Assembly (NCBI RefSeq): GCF_002934665.1 | Contig: NZ_NIRS01000001.1 | Span: forward strand, 1,054,001 to 1,118,000 | DNA length: 64,000 bases | Source: Pseudomonas laurylsulfatiphila | Lineage (GTDB): Bacteria > Pseudomonadota > Gammaproteobacteria > Pseudomonadales > Pseudomonadaceae | Direction: 5' to 3' | In this document: piece by piece, positions 1 to 6,891 of the stretch | Numbering within the stretch: the first letter of the stretch is position 1 | How the letters are laid out: the number at the start of each line of letters is the position of its first letter | Translations under genes and position numbers: made by a program | Notes under the pieces: model-generated | What the model was told of the DNA's origin: nothing | The model's input: the letters and a program-made list of their open reading frames with translations, nothing else | Database searches by the model: none

Positions 1-317
1 CGGTCTGCCGCCGAGATGCCGGTGGACACCCCGGTGGCGGCTTCGATCGAGCGGGTAAACCCCACGCCATGTTGCGCCCGGGAGTTGGGCACCATCAGGT
101 CCAGGCCCAGCGCGCGGCAGCGCTGCTCGGTCAAGGCCAGGCAAATCAACCCGCGTGCCTGCACCGCCATGAAGGTGACGGCCTCGGCCCCTGCCTGTTC
201 GGCGGCCATCAGCAGTGAGCCTTCACCGTTGTGTTCATCGTCGGTGATCACCACCATCTGACCGGCACCAATGGCCTCGATCAGTTGCGGCACCGTGTTG
301 AAAACCAGGCCGCTCAT
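1..317 (-). CDS. RibB-like protein (divergent DHBP synthase paralogue), 3' part outside window
   Basis: About 105 N-terminal residues are visible, starting at ATG 317, which overlaps the stop of the downstream-lying esterase gene as ATGA. The fold family is 3,4-dihydroxy-2-butanone 4-phosphate synthase (riboflavin pathway): ARGLICLALT, SIEAATGVSTGISAADR and a DDE start of the acidic loop are all present. The catalytic loop is abnormal: the usual DDEDRENEGD reads DDEHNGEGS, one residue shorter and lacking the Arg-Glu pair and the final Asp used for Mg2+ and substrate binding. From family knowledge this makes normal RibB activity doubtful. It is the last visible gene of a minus-strand unit with an esterase and an SDR in a steroid catabolic cluster, so a role linked to that pathway is an inference. 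The C-terminal half, with the metal-binding His, cannot be seen. Confidence 0.75.
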   Translation of the reverse strand, partial: MSGLVFNTVPQLIEAIGAGQMVVITDDEHNGEGSLLMAAEQAGAEAVTFMAVQARGLICLALTEQRCRALGLDLMVPNSRAQHGVGFTRSIEAATGVSTGISAAD

Positions 318-1246
318 TTGAGTGCCCCGCGCAAATCGGCACAAGCTTCCGTCAATGCTTGTGCTGCTGCTTCAACAAACGGCGCCATGCTGATAAAACC
401 GTGGATCATGCCCTCGTAACGCTGCACGCGCACCGCCACACCGGCTTCGCGCAGGCACTCGGCCAACGCTTCGCCCTCGTCCCGCAGGGGATCGAATCCG
501 GCGCTGAACAATGTGGTCGGCGGCAAGCCTGCCAGGCTTTCGGCTCGTAATGGCGAGGCCAACGGATCATCCGCTTGTCCATCCTCTTGCAGGTATTGCT
601 GCCAGAACCAGCGCATCGCCTTGGCGGAAAGCAGATAACTTTCGGCGAATTCCTCGAAGGACTGACTGTCGCATCCCGCATCGGTGACCGGGTAGAACAG
701 GCACTGATAGCTGATCTTCGGTCCCTTGCCTTGCGCCGCCAGTTGGCTGACCGCCAGCGCCAGATTGCCACCCGCACTGTCGCCGGCCACGGCCAACCGG
801 CTGCCATCGACGCGCAGTTCAGCCGCCTGCTCAACCAGCCAGCAGGTGGCCGCATAGCAGTCGAGGGGCGCCGCCGGGAACGGGTGTTCCGGGGCCAATC
901 GATAAGCCACGGACACCACCACCGCCTCGGTCTGGCGCGCCAGCGAACGGCAAAGATTATCGTGGGTATCGAGATTGCCCATGACAAATCCGCCGCCATG
1001 GAAAAACACCAGCAACGGCAGGTCGGACGCTTGCGATGGCCGGTACAGCCGTGCATCCAGATCACCGTCCGCGCCGGCCACTTTAAGATCGCGCACCTCG
1101 CTCATCGGATCGCCGGGGATGGCCGGCAACAGGTTATCGGAGAACTGCCGGTACTGAGCGGCATCGACCTGGCTGAAATCGGGTTCCGGGAGGTCGCGAA
1201 ATTGCTGGAGAACCCCGGCGATCTGCTTATCGAGCGGCATGGGCAT
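314..1246 (-). CDS. alpha/beta hydrolase, hormone-sensitive-lipase family esterase
   Basis: A 310-residue esterase of the HSL/GDXG family. The oxyanion motif HGGGF lies at residues 83-87 and the nucleophile Ser157 sits in GDSAGGN. An acidic residue in the DPLRDEG segment and a His in the MIHGF segment near the C-terminus complete the triad. No signal peptide is visible, so it is probably cytoplasmic. The start at 1246 overlaps the 3' end of the upstream SDR gene by 20 bp (a second ATG at 1240 is possible), and its stop overlaps the start of the RibB-like gene, so the three are translationally coupled. In a steroid cluster it could hydrolyse a steroid ester or a ring lactone; this is inference from context only. 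Confidence 0.88.
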   Translation of the reverse strand: MPMPLDKQIAGVLQQFRDLPEPDFSQVDAAQYRQFSDNLLPAIPGDPMSEVRDLKVAGADGDLDARLYRPSQASDLPLLVFFHGGGFVMGNLDTHDNLCRSLARQTEAVVVSVAYRLAPEHPFPAAPLDCYAATCWLVEQAAELRVDGSRLAVAGDSAGGNLALAVSQLAAQGKGPKISYQCLFYPVTDAGCDSQSFEEFAESYLLSAKAMRWFWQQYLQEDGQADDPLASPLRAESLAGLPPTTLFSAGFDPLRDEGEALAECLREAGVAVRVQRYEGMIHGFISMAPFVEAAAQALTEACADLRGALK

Positions 1247-2066
1247 CGTCCTCTACGTCGGTCATTTGAAATTGCGGATTGGTCTCGCCCAGGATGCTTT
1301 GTACCCGGCGCTCAAGGGCCGGTTTGAAGCCCTTGTGGGGCAGGATCCAGAAGCGTTTTTGCGCGACGGCGGCGAACACTTGCGCGGCCAGTTCCGCCGG
1401 GGTCATGCCCTGGCGAATGGTGCTGTCGAGCAGTTGACTGAAGTCGGATCCGGCGCTGTCCACCACCTGGTTCGACGCCATGATTTCACTCGCCACCGGC
1501 CCCGGGCACAGCACCGAAACCGACACCGGCGCTCCGAGCATGGCGAGTTCGTAATGCAGGGTTTCCGAGAGCGCGACCACCGCCTGCTTGGTCACGTTGT
1601 ACGGTGCCATCAACGGACTGCTGACCAGCCCGGCAAGGGACGCGGTGTTGATCACATGGGCTGCCCGGCCCTGGCTGAGCAACAGCGGCACGAAACTGCG
1701 AATGCCGTTGATCACGCCGCCCAGGTTGACGTCGAGCATGCGCTGCCATTGCGCCTCGGTGATTTCCCAGCTGAAGCCGGTCTGCATGACGCCGGCGTTG
1801 TTGAACAGCAGGTCGACCCCGCCAAAGTGCTCGACAGCCCGGTCACGCAAGCGCTCGACCTGCTGCACCTCACCGACATCGGTGACGCAGGCAATCGCTT
1901 GCGCACCACCGGCCTTCAATTCGTCGCACAGGGCTTGCAGGCCCGCCGCATCCCGATCCGCCAGCACCAGGCGCATGCCCAGTGTCACCGCATGCTCGGC
2001 CAGACCTCGGCCAATACCACTGGCGGCCCCGGTAATCACCGCGACCGGCCCTTGTTCATTACTCAT
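1227..2066 (-). CDS. SDR family NAD(P)-dependent oxidoreductase
   Basis: A 279-residue classical short-chain dehydrogenase. The Rossmann motif TGAASGIG is near residue 12, NNAG follows at about residue 90, and the catalytic Ser-Tyr-Lys set is in NTASLAG...PYNVTK. The start at 2066 is preceded by AGGAG at good spacing; the longer open frame upstream lacks such a site. It is the first gene of a minus-strand unit with the esterase and RibB-like genes, transcribed divergently from the KshA-like gene across a 146-bp gap. That gap holds the palindrome at 2124-2143. A hydroxysteroid dehydrogenase role fits the context but the substrate cannot be read from sequence. Confidence 0.9.
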   Translation of the reverse strand: MSNEQGPVAVITGAASGIGRGLAEHAVTLGMRLVLADRDAAGLQALCDELKAGGAQAIACVTDVGEVQQVERLRDRAVEHFGGVDLLFNNAGVMQTGFSWEITEAQWQRMLDVNLGGVINGIRSFVPLLLSQGRAAHVINTASLAGLVSSPLMAPYNVTKQAVVALSETLHYELAMLGAPVSVSVLCPGPVASEIMASNQVVDSAGSDFSQLLDSTIRQGMTPAELAAQVFAAVAQKRFWILPHKGFKPALERRVQSILGETNPQFQMTDVEDDAHAAR

Positions 2067-2123
2067 CGCCAACTCCTGCCATGGGTCCAATGGCGCCAGT
2101 AGAGCGGGCCTACTTAAAGCAGC

Positions 2124-2143
2124 CATCGTCCATTCAGACGATG
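2124..2143. promoter_or_regulatory. Candidate cluster operator, copy 1 (divergent SDR / kshA promoter)
   Basis: A perfect 7-bp inverted repeat with a 6-bp spacer, CATCGTC-CATTCA-GACGATG. It lies 57 bp from the SDR start (2066) and 69 bp from the Rieske oxygenase start (2213). The same 7-6-7 palindrome recurs upstream of other units of the steroid region. A weak -10-like CAGAAT lies at 2163-2168. The size and symmetry fit a LuxR-type HTH dimer site. Confidence 0.6.
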
Positions 2144-2212
2144 CCCGCTTTTACAGGGGCGGCAGAATCCCTTACATGCGCCAACCCCGTGATCCCTTGG
2201 GAGAATAATAAG

Positions 2213-3256
2213 ATGAGTACCCTGCACCGCATCGAAGCCAAACTGCTGGAAGACCGTTACGCCCGTGGCTGGCATTGCCTGGGCCTGGCCGCGCAATACC
2301 GCGACGGCAAGGCCCATCGCCTGGAGGTGTTCGGCACCCGCTTGGTGGCGTTCCAGGGTGAAGACGGCGAACTGCATATTCTTGATGGCTACTGCCCGCA
2401 CATGGGTGCCGACCTGAGCACCGGTTGCGTTGAGGGCAACTCGATCCGTTGCCCGTTCCACGCATGGCGCTGGGGCGCCGATGGCGTGTGCGACGACATC
2501 CCCTACGCCAAGCGCATTCCGCCACGGGCCAGGATCAAAAGCTGGCCGATCATGGAAGAGAACCAGCTGCTGTTCGTCTGGAATGACCCCGAAGGCAACG
2601 CGCCGCTGCCGGAACAACGCATTCCGCGCATCGACGCCTGCTACAGCGACGAATGGGCCGAGTGGGAAGTCGCCGAATTGCAGATTGGCACCAACTGCCG
2701 CGAACTGATCGACAACATCGCCGACATGGCGCACTTCGGCACCGTGCACGGTGCGCCAGTCGATGAGTTCATCAATATTTTCGAAGGCCACCTGGCCACC
2801 CAGATCATGCGCGCCCGCAGCGAACGCCTGTCCGGCGACAGCGTGTTGACCACCGAAGCCACCTACTTCGGCCCGGCCTATCAGATCACTGAAATGAACG
2901 GCGCCATGAACGGCCAGCCAATCCATTCGATCCTGCTCAACTGCCACGTGCCGATCGATCTGGACAGTTTCACCCTGCGCTACGGCGTGCTGGTGAAAAA
3001 AATCCCGGGACTCAGCGAAGAGCAGAACCAGGAAATGGCCAAGGCCTATGTGGCACAGGCCCAGGCAGCCTTCTACGAAGACGTGGCCATCTGGCACAGC
3101 AAGACCCGCGTCGACAACCCGCTGCTGTGTGACGGCGACGGTCCGGTCTATCAGTTGCGCCGTTGGTACGAGCAGTTCTACACCGACGTCGAGGCGCTGT
3201 CGGCGGACGTTGCCGAACACAAGAAGTTTGTCGTGCGCGCCAGCGAACGGGTCTGA
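2213..3256 (+). CDS. kshA: KshA-like Rieske oxygenase (3-ketosteroid 9-alpha-hydroxylase, terminal oxygenase)
   Basis: A 347-residue terminal oxygenase. The Rieske [2Fe-2S] ligands are Cys61, His63, Cys80 and His83 in CPHMGADLS...CPFHAWRW. The mononuclear iron site is visible as DNIADMAHFGTVH (His174, His179) with an Asp near 290 in FYEDVAIW. The family match to actinobacterial KshA runs along the whole chain, including DRYARGWHCLG at the N-terminus and DNPLL...YQLRRWYEQFY near the C-terminus. KshA inserts the 9-alpha-hydroxyl that opens steroid ring B. The start at 2213 was preferred to the upstream in-frame codon at 2081 because the protein begins at the conserved MSTLHR-type N-terminus and the longer frame would cover the operator. 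The electron-transfer partner KshB is not in this window. Confidence 0.85.
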   Translation: MSTLHRIEAKLLEDRYARGWHCLGLAAQYRDGKAHRLEVFGTRLVAFQGEDGELHILDGYCPHMGADLSTGCVEGNSIRCPFHAWRWGADGVCDDIPYAKRIPPRARIKSWPIMEENQLLFVWNDPEGNAPLPEQRIPRIDACYSDEWAEWEVAELQIGTNCRELIDNIADMAHFGTVHGAPVDEFINIFEGHLATQIMRARSERLSGDSVLTTEATYFGPAYQITEMNGAMNGQPIHSILLNCHVPIDLDSFTLRYGVLVKKIPGLSEEQNQEMAKAYVAQAQAAFYEDVAIWHSKTRVDNPLLCDGDGPVYQLRRWYEQFYTDVEALSADVAEHKKFVVRASERV

Positions 3257-3392
3257 CGCCAGCGGCTTTTCGCCCGCCCCGGGCCTGACCGGCTGCCGCC
3301 TGTCAGGCCCTGAGCCCGAGCGTTGCAAGGAGTCGATGCCGGCGCTTATTCTCGGCCACCGCCAACGCTAATAATAAAAACGGTTTTTCCCT

Positions 3393-4523
3393 ATGCAGCA
3401 GAGCCTCAGCCTCGATACGTTCAGTGATTTGATCGGCAACCTCTATCAGGGTCCGCTGGAAAACATTCCCTGGGCGACGTTCCTCAATCAGCTCAATGTG
3501 CATCTGAACAGCAAGTACGTGACCTTCATCCTGCGTCCGCCCAGCGCCCACGTGGACGGTTTGATGGTCAACACCACCGGCACTTCGACCGAGGCGACCG
3601 CGTCGTACAACAAACACTTTTTCAGCCTCGACCCCTTTGTCGACCTGCCCAACCGCCAGGTCGTGACCCTCGCCGAGTTCGTCTCCAACGACGACTGGCA
3701 GCATTCCGAGTTCTACAAGAACTTCCTTGAGCCGGTGGACGTGTTCCACATCCTCGGTGCCGACATCAACACCGTCGACGGCGCCCAGTGCCGCATTCGC
3801 ATCAGCCGCGGACGTGACGACAAGCCTTTCGGCAACGAAGAAAAGGCCATGCTCACGCATTTCATTCCGCACCTGGAGCGGTCGATCAAGATCCACATGC
3901 AGCTCAACCGCATCGAAGCCGAGCGCAACCTGTACGCCGGCGCGGTGAACCAGATGGCGGTCGGCACGATCATCCTCGACGAGTCCGGCAAGGTGCTGCA
4001 GACCAACCAGGTGGCCGACCGGCTGATCCAGGAAAAGGACGGCATCAAACTGGTCAACGATGGCCTGCAGGTGGGCACGGCCCGGGACACCCAGGAGTTC
4101 CGCCGCCTGGTCAAGCAGTCGCTGCTGTCGCAAAAGAGCAGCAACCCGTCGGTGGTCGAAGCCCTGCGCGTGCAGCGGCCGTCCGGGAAAGCGGACCTGG
4201 GGATCATCGTGCGTTCGGTGCCTTTGACCGACTGGAGCGAAGGCAAGCAGTGCCCGACCGTGGTGATTTTCATCAGCGACCCGGAACAACAGTCCACCGC
4301 ACCGCAGGAAATCGTGCGCGCGCTGTTCGACTTCACCCCGGCGGAAACCCAGCTGGCGATGCTGCTGGCCAACGGTCTGACCCTGGACGAAGCCTCGGAA
4401 GAGCTGGGCATCAGCCGCAACACCTCGCGGGCACACCTGCGCTCGACCTTCTCCAAGACCGGCGTGACCCGCCAGACCATGCTGGTGCGCCTGATCCTGC
4501 GCAGCGTGGCGACCCTCGGCTGA
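3393..4523 (+). CDS. LuxR-type HTH transcriptional regulator of the steroid cluster
   Basis: A 376-residue regulator with a LuxR/FixJ HTH at residues about 310-370 (FTPAETQLAMLLANG...ISRNTSRAHLRSTFSKTG). The long N-terminal part has no receiver-domain signature and no autoinducer-binding signature that I can see; it could bind a steroid or a metabolite. Comamonas testosteroni controls testosterone degradation through a LuxR-type activator of similar length (TesR/TeiR), so this is the best candidate for the cluster's activator. It lies 136 bp downstream of the KshA-like gene on the same strand. Binding to the recurrent palindrome is inferred from co-location and from the usual 20-bp symmetric sites of this family. 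Confidence 0.85.
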   Translation: MQQSLSLDTFSDLIGNLYQGPLENIPWATFLNQLNVHLNSKYVTFILRPPSAHVDGLMVNTTGTSTEATASYNKHFFSLDPFVDLPNRQVVTLAEFVSNDDWQHSEFYKNFLEPVDVFHILGADINTVDGAQCRIRISRGRDDKPFGNEEKAMLTHFIPHLERSIKIHMQLNRIEAERNLYAGAVNQMAVGTIILDESGKVLQTNQVADRLIQEKDGIKLVNDGLQVGTARDTQEFRRLVKQSLLSQKSSNPSVVEALRVQRPSGKADLGIIVRSVPLTDWSEGKQCPTVVIFISDPEQQSTAPQEIVRALFDFTPAETQLAMLLANGLTLDEASEELGISRNTSRAHLRSTFSKTGVTRQTMLVRLILRSVATLG

Positions 4524-4536
4524 CCCTCATTGCCGC

Positions 4537-4556
4537 CCTCGTCCGCTCGGACGATG
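4537..4556. promoter_or_regulatory. Candidate cluster operator, copy 2, embedded in a hairpin
   Basis: CCTCGTC-CGCTCG-GACGATG matches the 7-6-7 palindrome of the cluster. It lies 13 bp after the LuxR-type gene and 54 bp before nudE. It also forms the core of a longer hairpin (GCCGCC and GGCGGC arms at about 4532-4562), so it could instead act as a transcript-end structure, although no T-run follows. Confidence 0.45.
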
Positions 4557-4610
4557 GCGGCCCCCGTTGTACAGCGCACAGTGTCCTCATCCCAAACAGG
4601 GGACTGCCCC

Positions 4611-5159
4611 ATGCGCAACTGCCCAACCATCCTCAAGACTGAACTGCTGGCGCAAAGCGGCCACTTTCAAATCGAAGCCCTGCACCTGCAATTCAGCAAC
4701 GGCCAGCAGCGGGTCTACGAACGCCTGCGCGGCACCGGATATCGCTCGGTTATGCTGGTGGCGATGCCTGATCCAGAGCATGTGCTGCTGGTGCGCGAAT
4801 ACGCGGTCGGTGTGGAAAAAACCATACTCGGCCTGCCCAAGGGTGGCGCCGAGCCCGATGAAGACTACCTGCAGGCAGCGCAGCGCGAGCTGAGCGAAGA
4901 AGTCGGCCTGCGCGCCGCACGCCTCACCGAACTGGGCGAGCTGACCCTGGCACCGGGGCATTTGTGCCATCGCTACCGGGTCGTACTGGCCGAACAACTG
5001 AGCCCCTGCCAACTCGAAGGCGACGAACCCGAACCCCTTGAATGCCTGCGAGTCCCCCTGGCACAGATCCCTGAACTGGTGGCCCGCGGCGAACTGCACG
5101 AAGCGCGGGCAATCGCCGCACTGTTCATGGCCATGGGCGCCCTCGCCCGAAGAACCTGA
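4611..5159 (+). CDS. nudE: Nudix hydrolase, ADP compounds hydrolase NudE
   Basis: A 182-residue Nudix protein. The Nudix box fits Gx5Ex7REUXEEXGU exactly, in GGAEPDE...QRELSEEVGL. The N-terminal RVYERLRG and the substrate loop after LGELTLAPGH are typical of NudE, which hydrolyses ADP-ribose, Ap3A and NADH. The start at 4611 was chosen because it gives the usual NudE N-terminus and lies after a weak AGGGG; the longer frame from 4530 would read through the palindrome. NudE is usually a housekeeping gene, so its position directly after the LuxR-type regulator and one operator copy is notable but may be incidental. Confidence 0.85.
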   Translation: MRNCPTILKTELLAQSGHFQIEALHLQFSNGQQRVYERLRGTGYRSVMLVAMPDPEHVLLVREYAVGVEKTILGLPKGGAEPDEDYLQAAQRELSEEVGLRAARLTELGELTLAPGHLCHRYRVVLAEQLSPCQLEGDEPEPLECLRVPLAQIPELVARGELHEARAIAALFMAMGALARRT

Positions 5160-5171
5160 CACGACACAGAA

Positions 5172-5263
5172 CCTGTGGGAGCGAGCCTGCTCGCGAAGGG
5201 GTCGGCACCTTCAACATCCATTTCGCCTGACACACCACTTTCGCGAGCAGGCTCGCTCCCACG
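5172..5263. repeat. REP/REPIN pair
   Basis: Two REP units in inverted orientation (GTGGGAGCGAGCCTGCTCGCG and its complement, about 92 bp overall) between nudE and the IS element. This is the dominant repeat family of the genome. Confidence 0.9.
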
Positions 5264-5339
5264 GAGGGTCACGGCCTGACGCAAATCCCGGGAACACCCA
5301 ATAACCTTGTGGGAGCAACTGTCTTCCCCCTGCCACTCG

Positions 5340-6257
5340 TCACCGCCACTCGGTGCCGTCCCGCAACATGGCATTCAGCCTGATCAGTAGGATCCGCATG
5401 CAGGCGATGAGCGCGACTTTCGCGCTCTTGCCTCGCTCCCGAAGAGCGTCATAACGTGCCTTGAAGTCTGGCTGATGACGGATCACGACCCAGCAAGACA
5501 TGTAAAGCGCACGTCTGACGCGGGCTCTGCCTCCGTAGATTTGACGTTTTCCGCTGTGATTGCCGCTGTCGTCGTTGTACGGCGCAATTCCCGCCAAGGC
5601 CGCCACTTCACGACGATCAAGCGCTCCCAATTCGGGCAGATAAACCAGCAAGCTGGCTGTGGCCACCGTACCGATGCCTTTAACGGAAATGAGTCGCTCG
5701 GCTTTTTCGGCATCCAGCTCATGCATGCTCTGATGGATGGTTTTATCGAGCTGCTTGATCTGCACTTGCAGGTAGTGAACAAGACCTTTGATCGCCACGG
5801 TAACAGCGGGTAGTTGAACTTGCTGAAGCCGGCGCTTGTTGTCGTCTCGTTGCTGAACAAACTGCTCGCGCAACTGGATCAGCTCGCGCAGCGCTTCACG
5901 TTCCGGCGAAATGATCTTGTCGCGGGATGCATGCAGCACTTCAGCGAAGTCCGCCAGCACGGCCGCGTCGATGGGGTCGGTCTTGGCATTCTTGCCCATG
6001 GCCACGGCGAAGGCTCTGGCCCGGCGGGGATTGATTCTAAGCACTTTGAAGTTGGCGCCCTGCAGTGCCGCCATGACCTTGCATTCGTACCCACCGGTGG
6101 CCTCCAGCAGAACCCGGTCAACCTCGTACTGGCTCAGGCGCTCAATCAGCTCAACAAAGCCTTCTGACGTATTGGGAAGGTCAAAACCTTCACCTTGAGG
6201 TTGAACCCATACAACCAGGTTTGATTTGGAGATATCGATGCCGACCCAGGAAATCAT
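5340..6257 (-). CDS. IS110-family DEDD transposase (bridge-RNA-guided recombinase)
   Basis: A 305-residue transposase of full family length. The RuvC-like DEDD residues are Asp8 (GIDISK), Glu52 (LLEATGGYE), Asp94 and Asp97 (KTDPIDAAVLAD). The C-terminal Tnp domain has the catalytic Ser231 in the SGNHSGKRQIYGG segment (SGx3G pattern). No frameshift or stop is seen, so the enzyme is probably intact. IS110 enzymes pair a non-coding RNA with donor and target DNA. The long non-coding region upstream of the start (6258-6465) carries segments that match both, which places this element with the IS621-like type rather than the IS1111 type. Confidence 0.93.
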   Translation of the reverse strand: MISWVGIDISKSNLVVWVQPQGEGFDLPNTSEGFVELIERLSQYEVDRVLLEATGGYECKVMAALQGANFKVLRINPRRARAFAVAMGKNAKTDPIDAAVLADFAEVLHASRDKIISPEREALRELIQLREQFVQQRDDNKRRLQQVQLPAVTVAIKGLVHYLQVQIKQLDKTIHQSMHELDAEKAERLISVKGIGTVATASLLVYLPELGALDRREVAALAGIAPYNDDSGNHSGKRQIYGGRARVRRALYMSCWVVIRHQPDFKARYDALRERGKSAKVALIACMRILLIRLNAMLRDGTEWR

Positions 6258-6299
6258 GGCAAAACCCTCTTACACTCAGGAGTGAGAGTGCTCTGGCTT

Positions 6300-6440
6300 T
6301 GCCCACGCTTGTGATTCGAGTGGCGCTCGTCCAACTGTTCGGGCTTATGGGCCAGAGTGGAAAGGTGGATGGCAGCTTGGCTCCCACACGTGCTTTTAGC
6401 ACCGCGGACTCACAGCTTGCCATTCACCTCTCTCACCCCA
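6300..6440 (-). ncRNA. Predicted bridge RNA of the IS110 element
   Basis: Read on the minus strand, the segment contains in order: AGTCCGC (6410-6404), a GTGCT/AGCAC hairpin (6390-6402), GTGGGAGC (6387-6380), ACAGTTG (6338-6332) and CACAAGC (6313-6307). AGUCCGC can pair with the bottom strand of the left target half (AGCCCGC, one G-U pair) and GUGGGAGC with the top strand of the right half (GCTCCCAC). ACAGTTG equals the 3' end of the element, and CACAAGC complements the 5' junction. Target loop first and donor loop second is the order known for IS621. The RNA ends are approximate; expression is not shown. Confidence 0.6.
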
Positions 6441-6465
6441 GAGTTTATCCCTAGATCTAGACACA

Positions 6466-6551
6466 AGCGGGCTTGCCCGCGAAGAGGCCGGCACAGCCAA
6501 CATCCATGGTGCCTGACACGCCGCCATCGCGAGCAAGCTCGCTCCCACAAG
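6466..6551. repeat. REP pair interrupted by the IS element
   Basis: The right part of a REP pair (GCGGGCTTGCCCGCG ... GCGAGCAAGCTCGC). The missing first bases, TTGTGGGAGC, are at 5308-5316 on the other side of the IS. The 401-bp stretch 6258-6658 therefore holds the IS 5' end, this REP and an operator copy, with no other gene seen. Confidence 0.85.
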
Positions 6552-6577
6552 GTGACGGGGCAGCTTCAAATTGATCG

Positions 6578-6597
6578 GCTAGTCCATTCGGACGAAG
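6578..6597. promoter_or_regulatory. Candidate cluster operator, copy 3 (upstream of the small Cys-rich gene)
   Basis: GCTAGTC-CATTCG-GACGAAG has the same 7-6-7 layout as the other copies and shares the spacer CATTC with copy 1. It ends 61 bp before the ATG of the 55-residue gene at 6659, a spacing like that of the other plus-strand units. Confidence 0.55.
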
Positions 6598-6658
6598 TCA
6601 CCCTCGCGCTACCGCCCTAACCTGTCTCTACAACAATAAAACCGTGTCGAGACTCATC

Positions 6659-6826
6659 ATGCGCAAATCCACTTGTGCTCTATTCATCATCGTCTGTGCA
6701 GGCGCGTCCACCAGCCTGTGCCAACTGTTCAAAAACGAAGCCTATCGACCGACCACGGCGTATTTCAGCTGTGCGAGCACGGCGATCAATTGCTATCCAC
6801 CGCTGGTGCGTAATCTGTTGCCTTGA
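6659..6826 (+). CDS. Small Cys-containing exported protein candidate, 55 aa
   Basis: The frame encodes 55 residues: a short basic start, a hydrophobic segment (ALFIIVCAGAS, residues 7-17) that could be a signal peptide or membrane anchor, then a polar tail. Cysteines are at positions 6, 13, 21, 38 and 45. I do not recognise the family. Support for a real gene comes from context: an operator copy 61 bp upstream and a strong terminator 21 bp downstream. An upstream in-frame start at 6644 is possible, but neither start has a clear Shine-Dalgarno sequence. Its position in the steroid region suggests a regulon member, for example an envelope peptide; that is inference. Confidence 0.5.
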   Translation: MRKSTCALFIIVCAGASTSLCQLFKNEAYRPTTAYFSCASTAINCYPPLVRNLLP

Positions 6827-6847
6827 GCGCAACATTTCACCGGCCAT

Positions 6848-6877
6848 AAAAAACCACCGAATCATCGGTGGTTTTTT
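6848..6877. terminator. Bidirectional Rho-independent terminator
   Basis: The stem AAAAAACCACCGA / TCGGTGGTTTTTT has a 4-base loop, with A and T runs on the two sides. It separates the convergent small gene and the aldolase gene and can serve both. Confidence 0.92.
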
Positions 6878-6891
6878 CGTAGCTTCAAGGA

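Larger units (their letters stand above)
5316..6467 (-). mobile_element. IS110-family insertion sequence inserted in a REP element
   Basis: The element is about 1.15 kb, with the transposase gene on the minus strand, a short 3' end (about 24 bp) and a long 5' non-coding end (about 210 bp). Left of it is TTGTGGGAGC and right of it GCGGGCTTGCCCGCG, which together rebuild a REP unit. On the transposase strand the target is AAGCCCG-CT-CCCACAAGG, and a CT dinucleotide is present at both junctions, as in the IS110 relative IS621. There are no terminal inverted repeats and no target duplication, as expected of the family. The boundaries are read from the broken REP and are good to about two bases. 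Confidence 0.88.
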
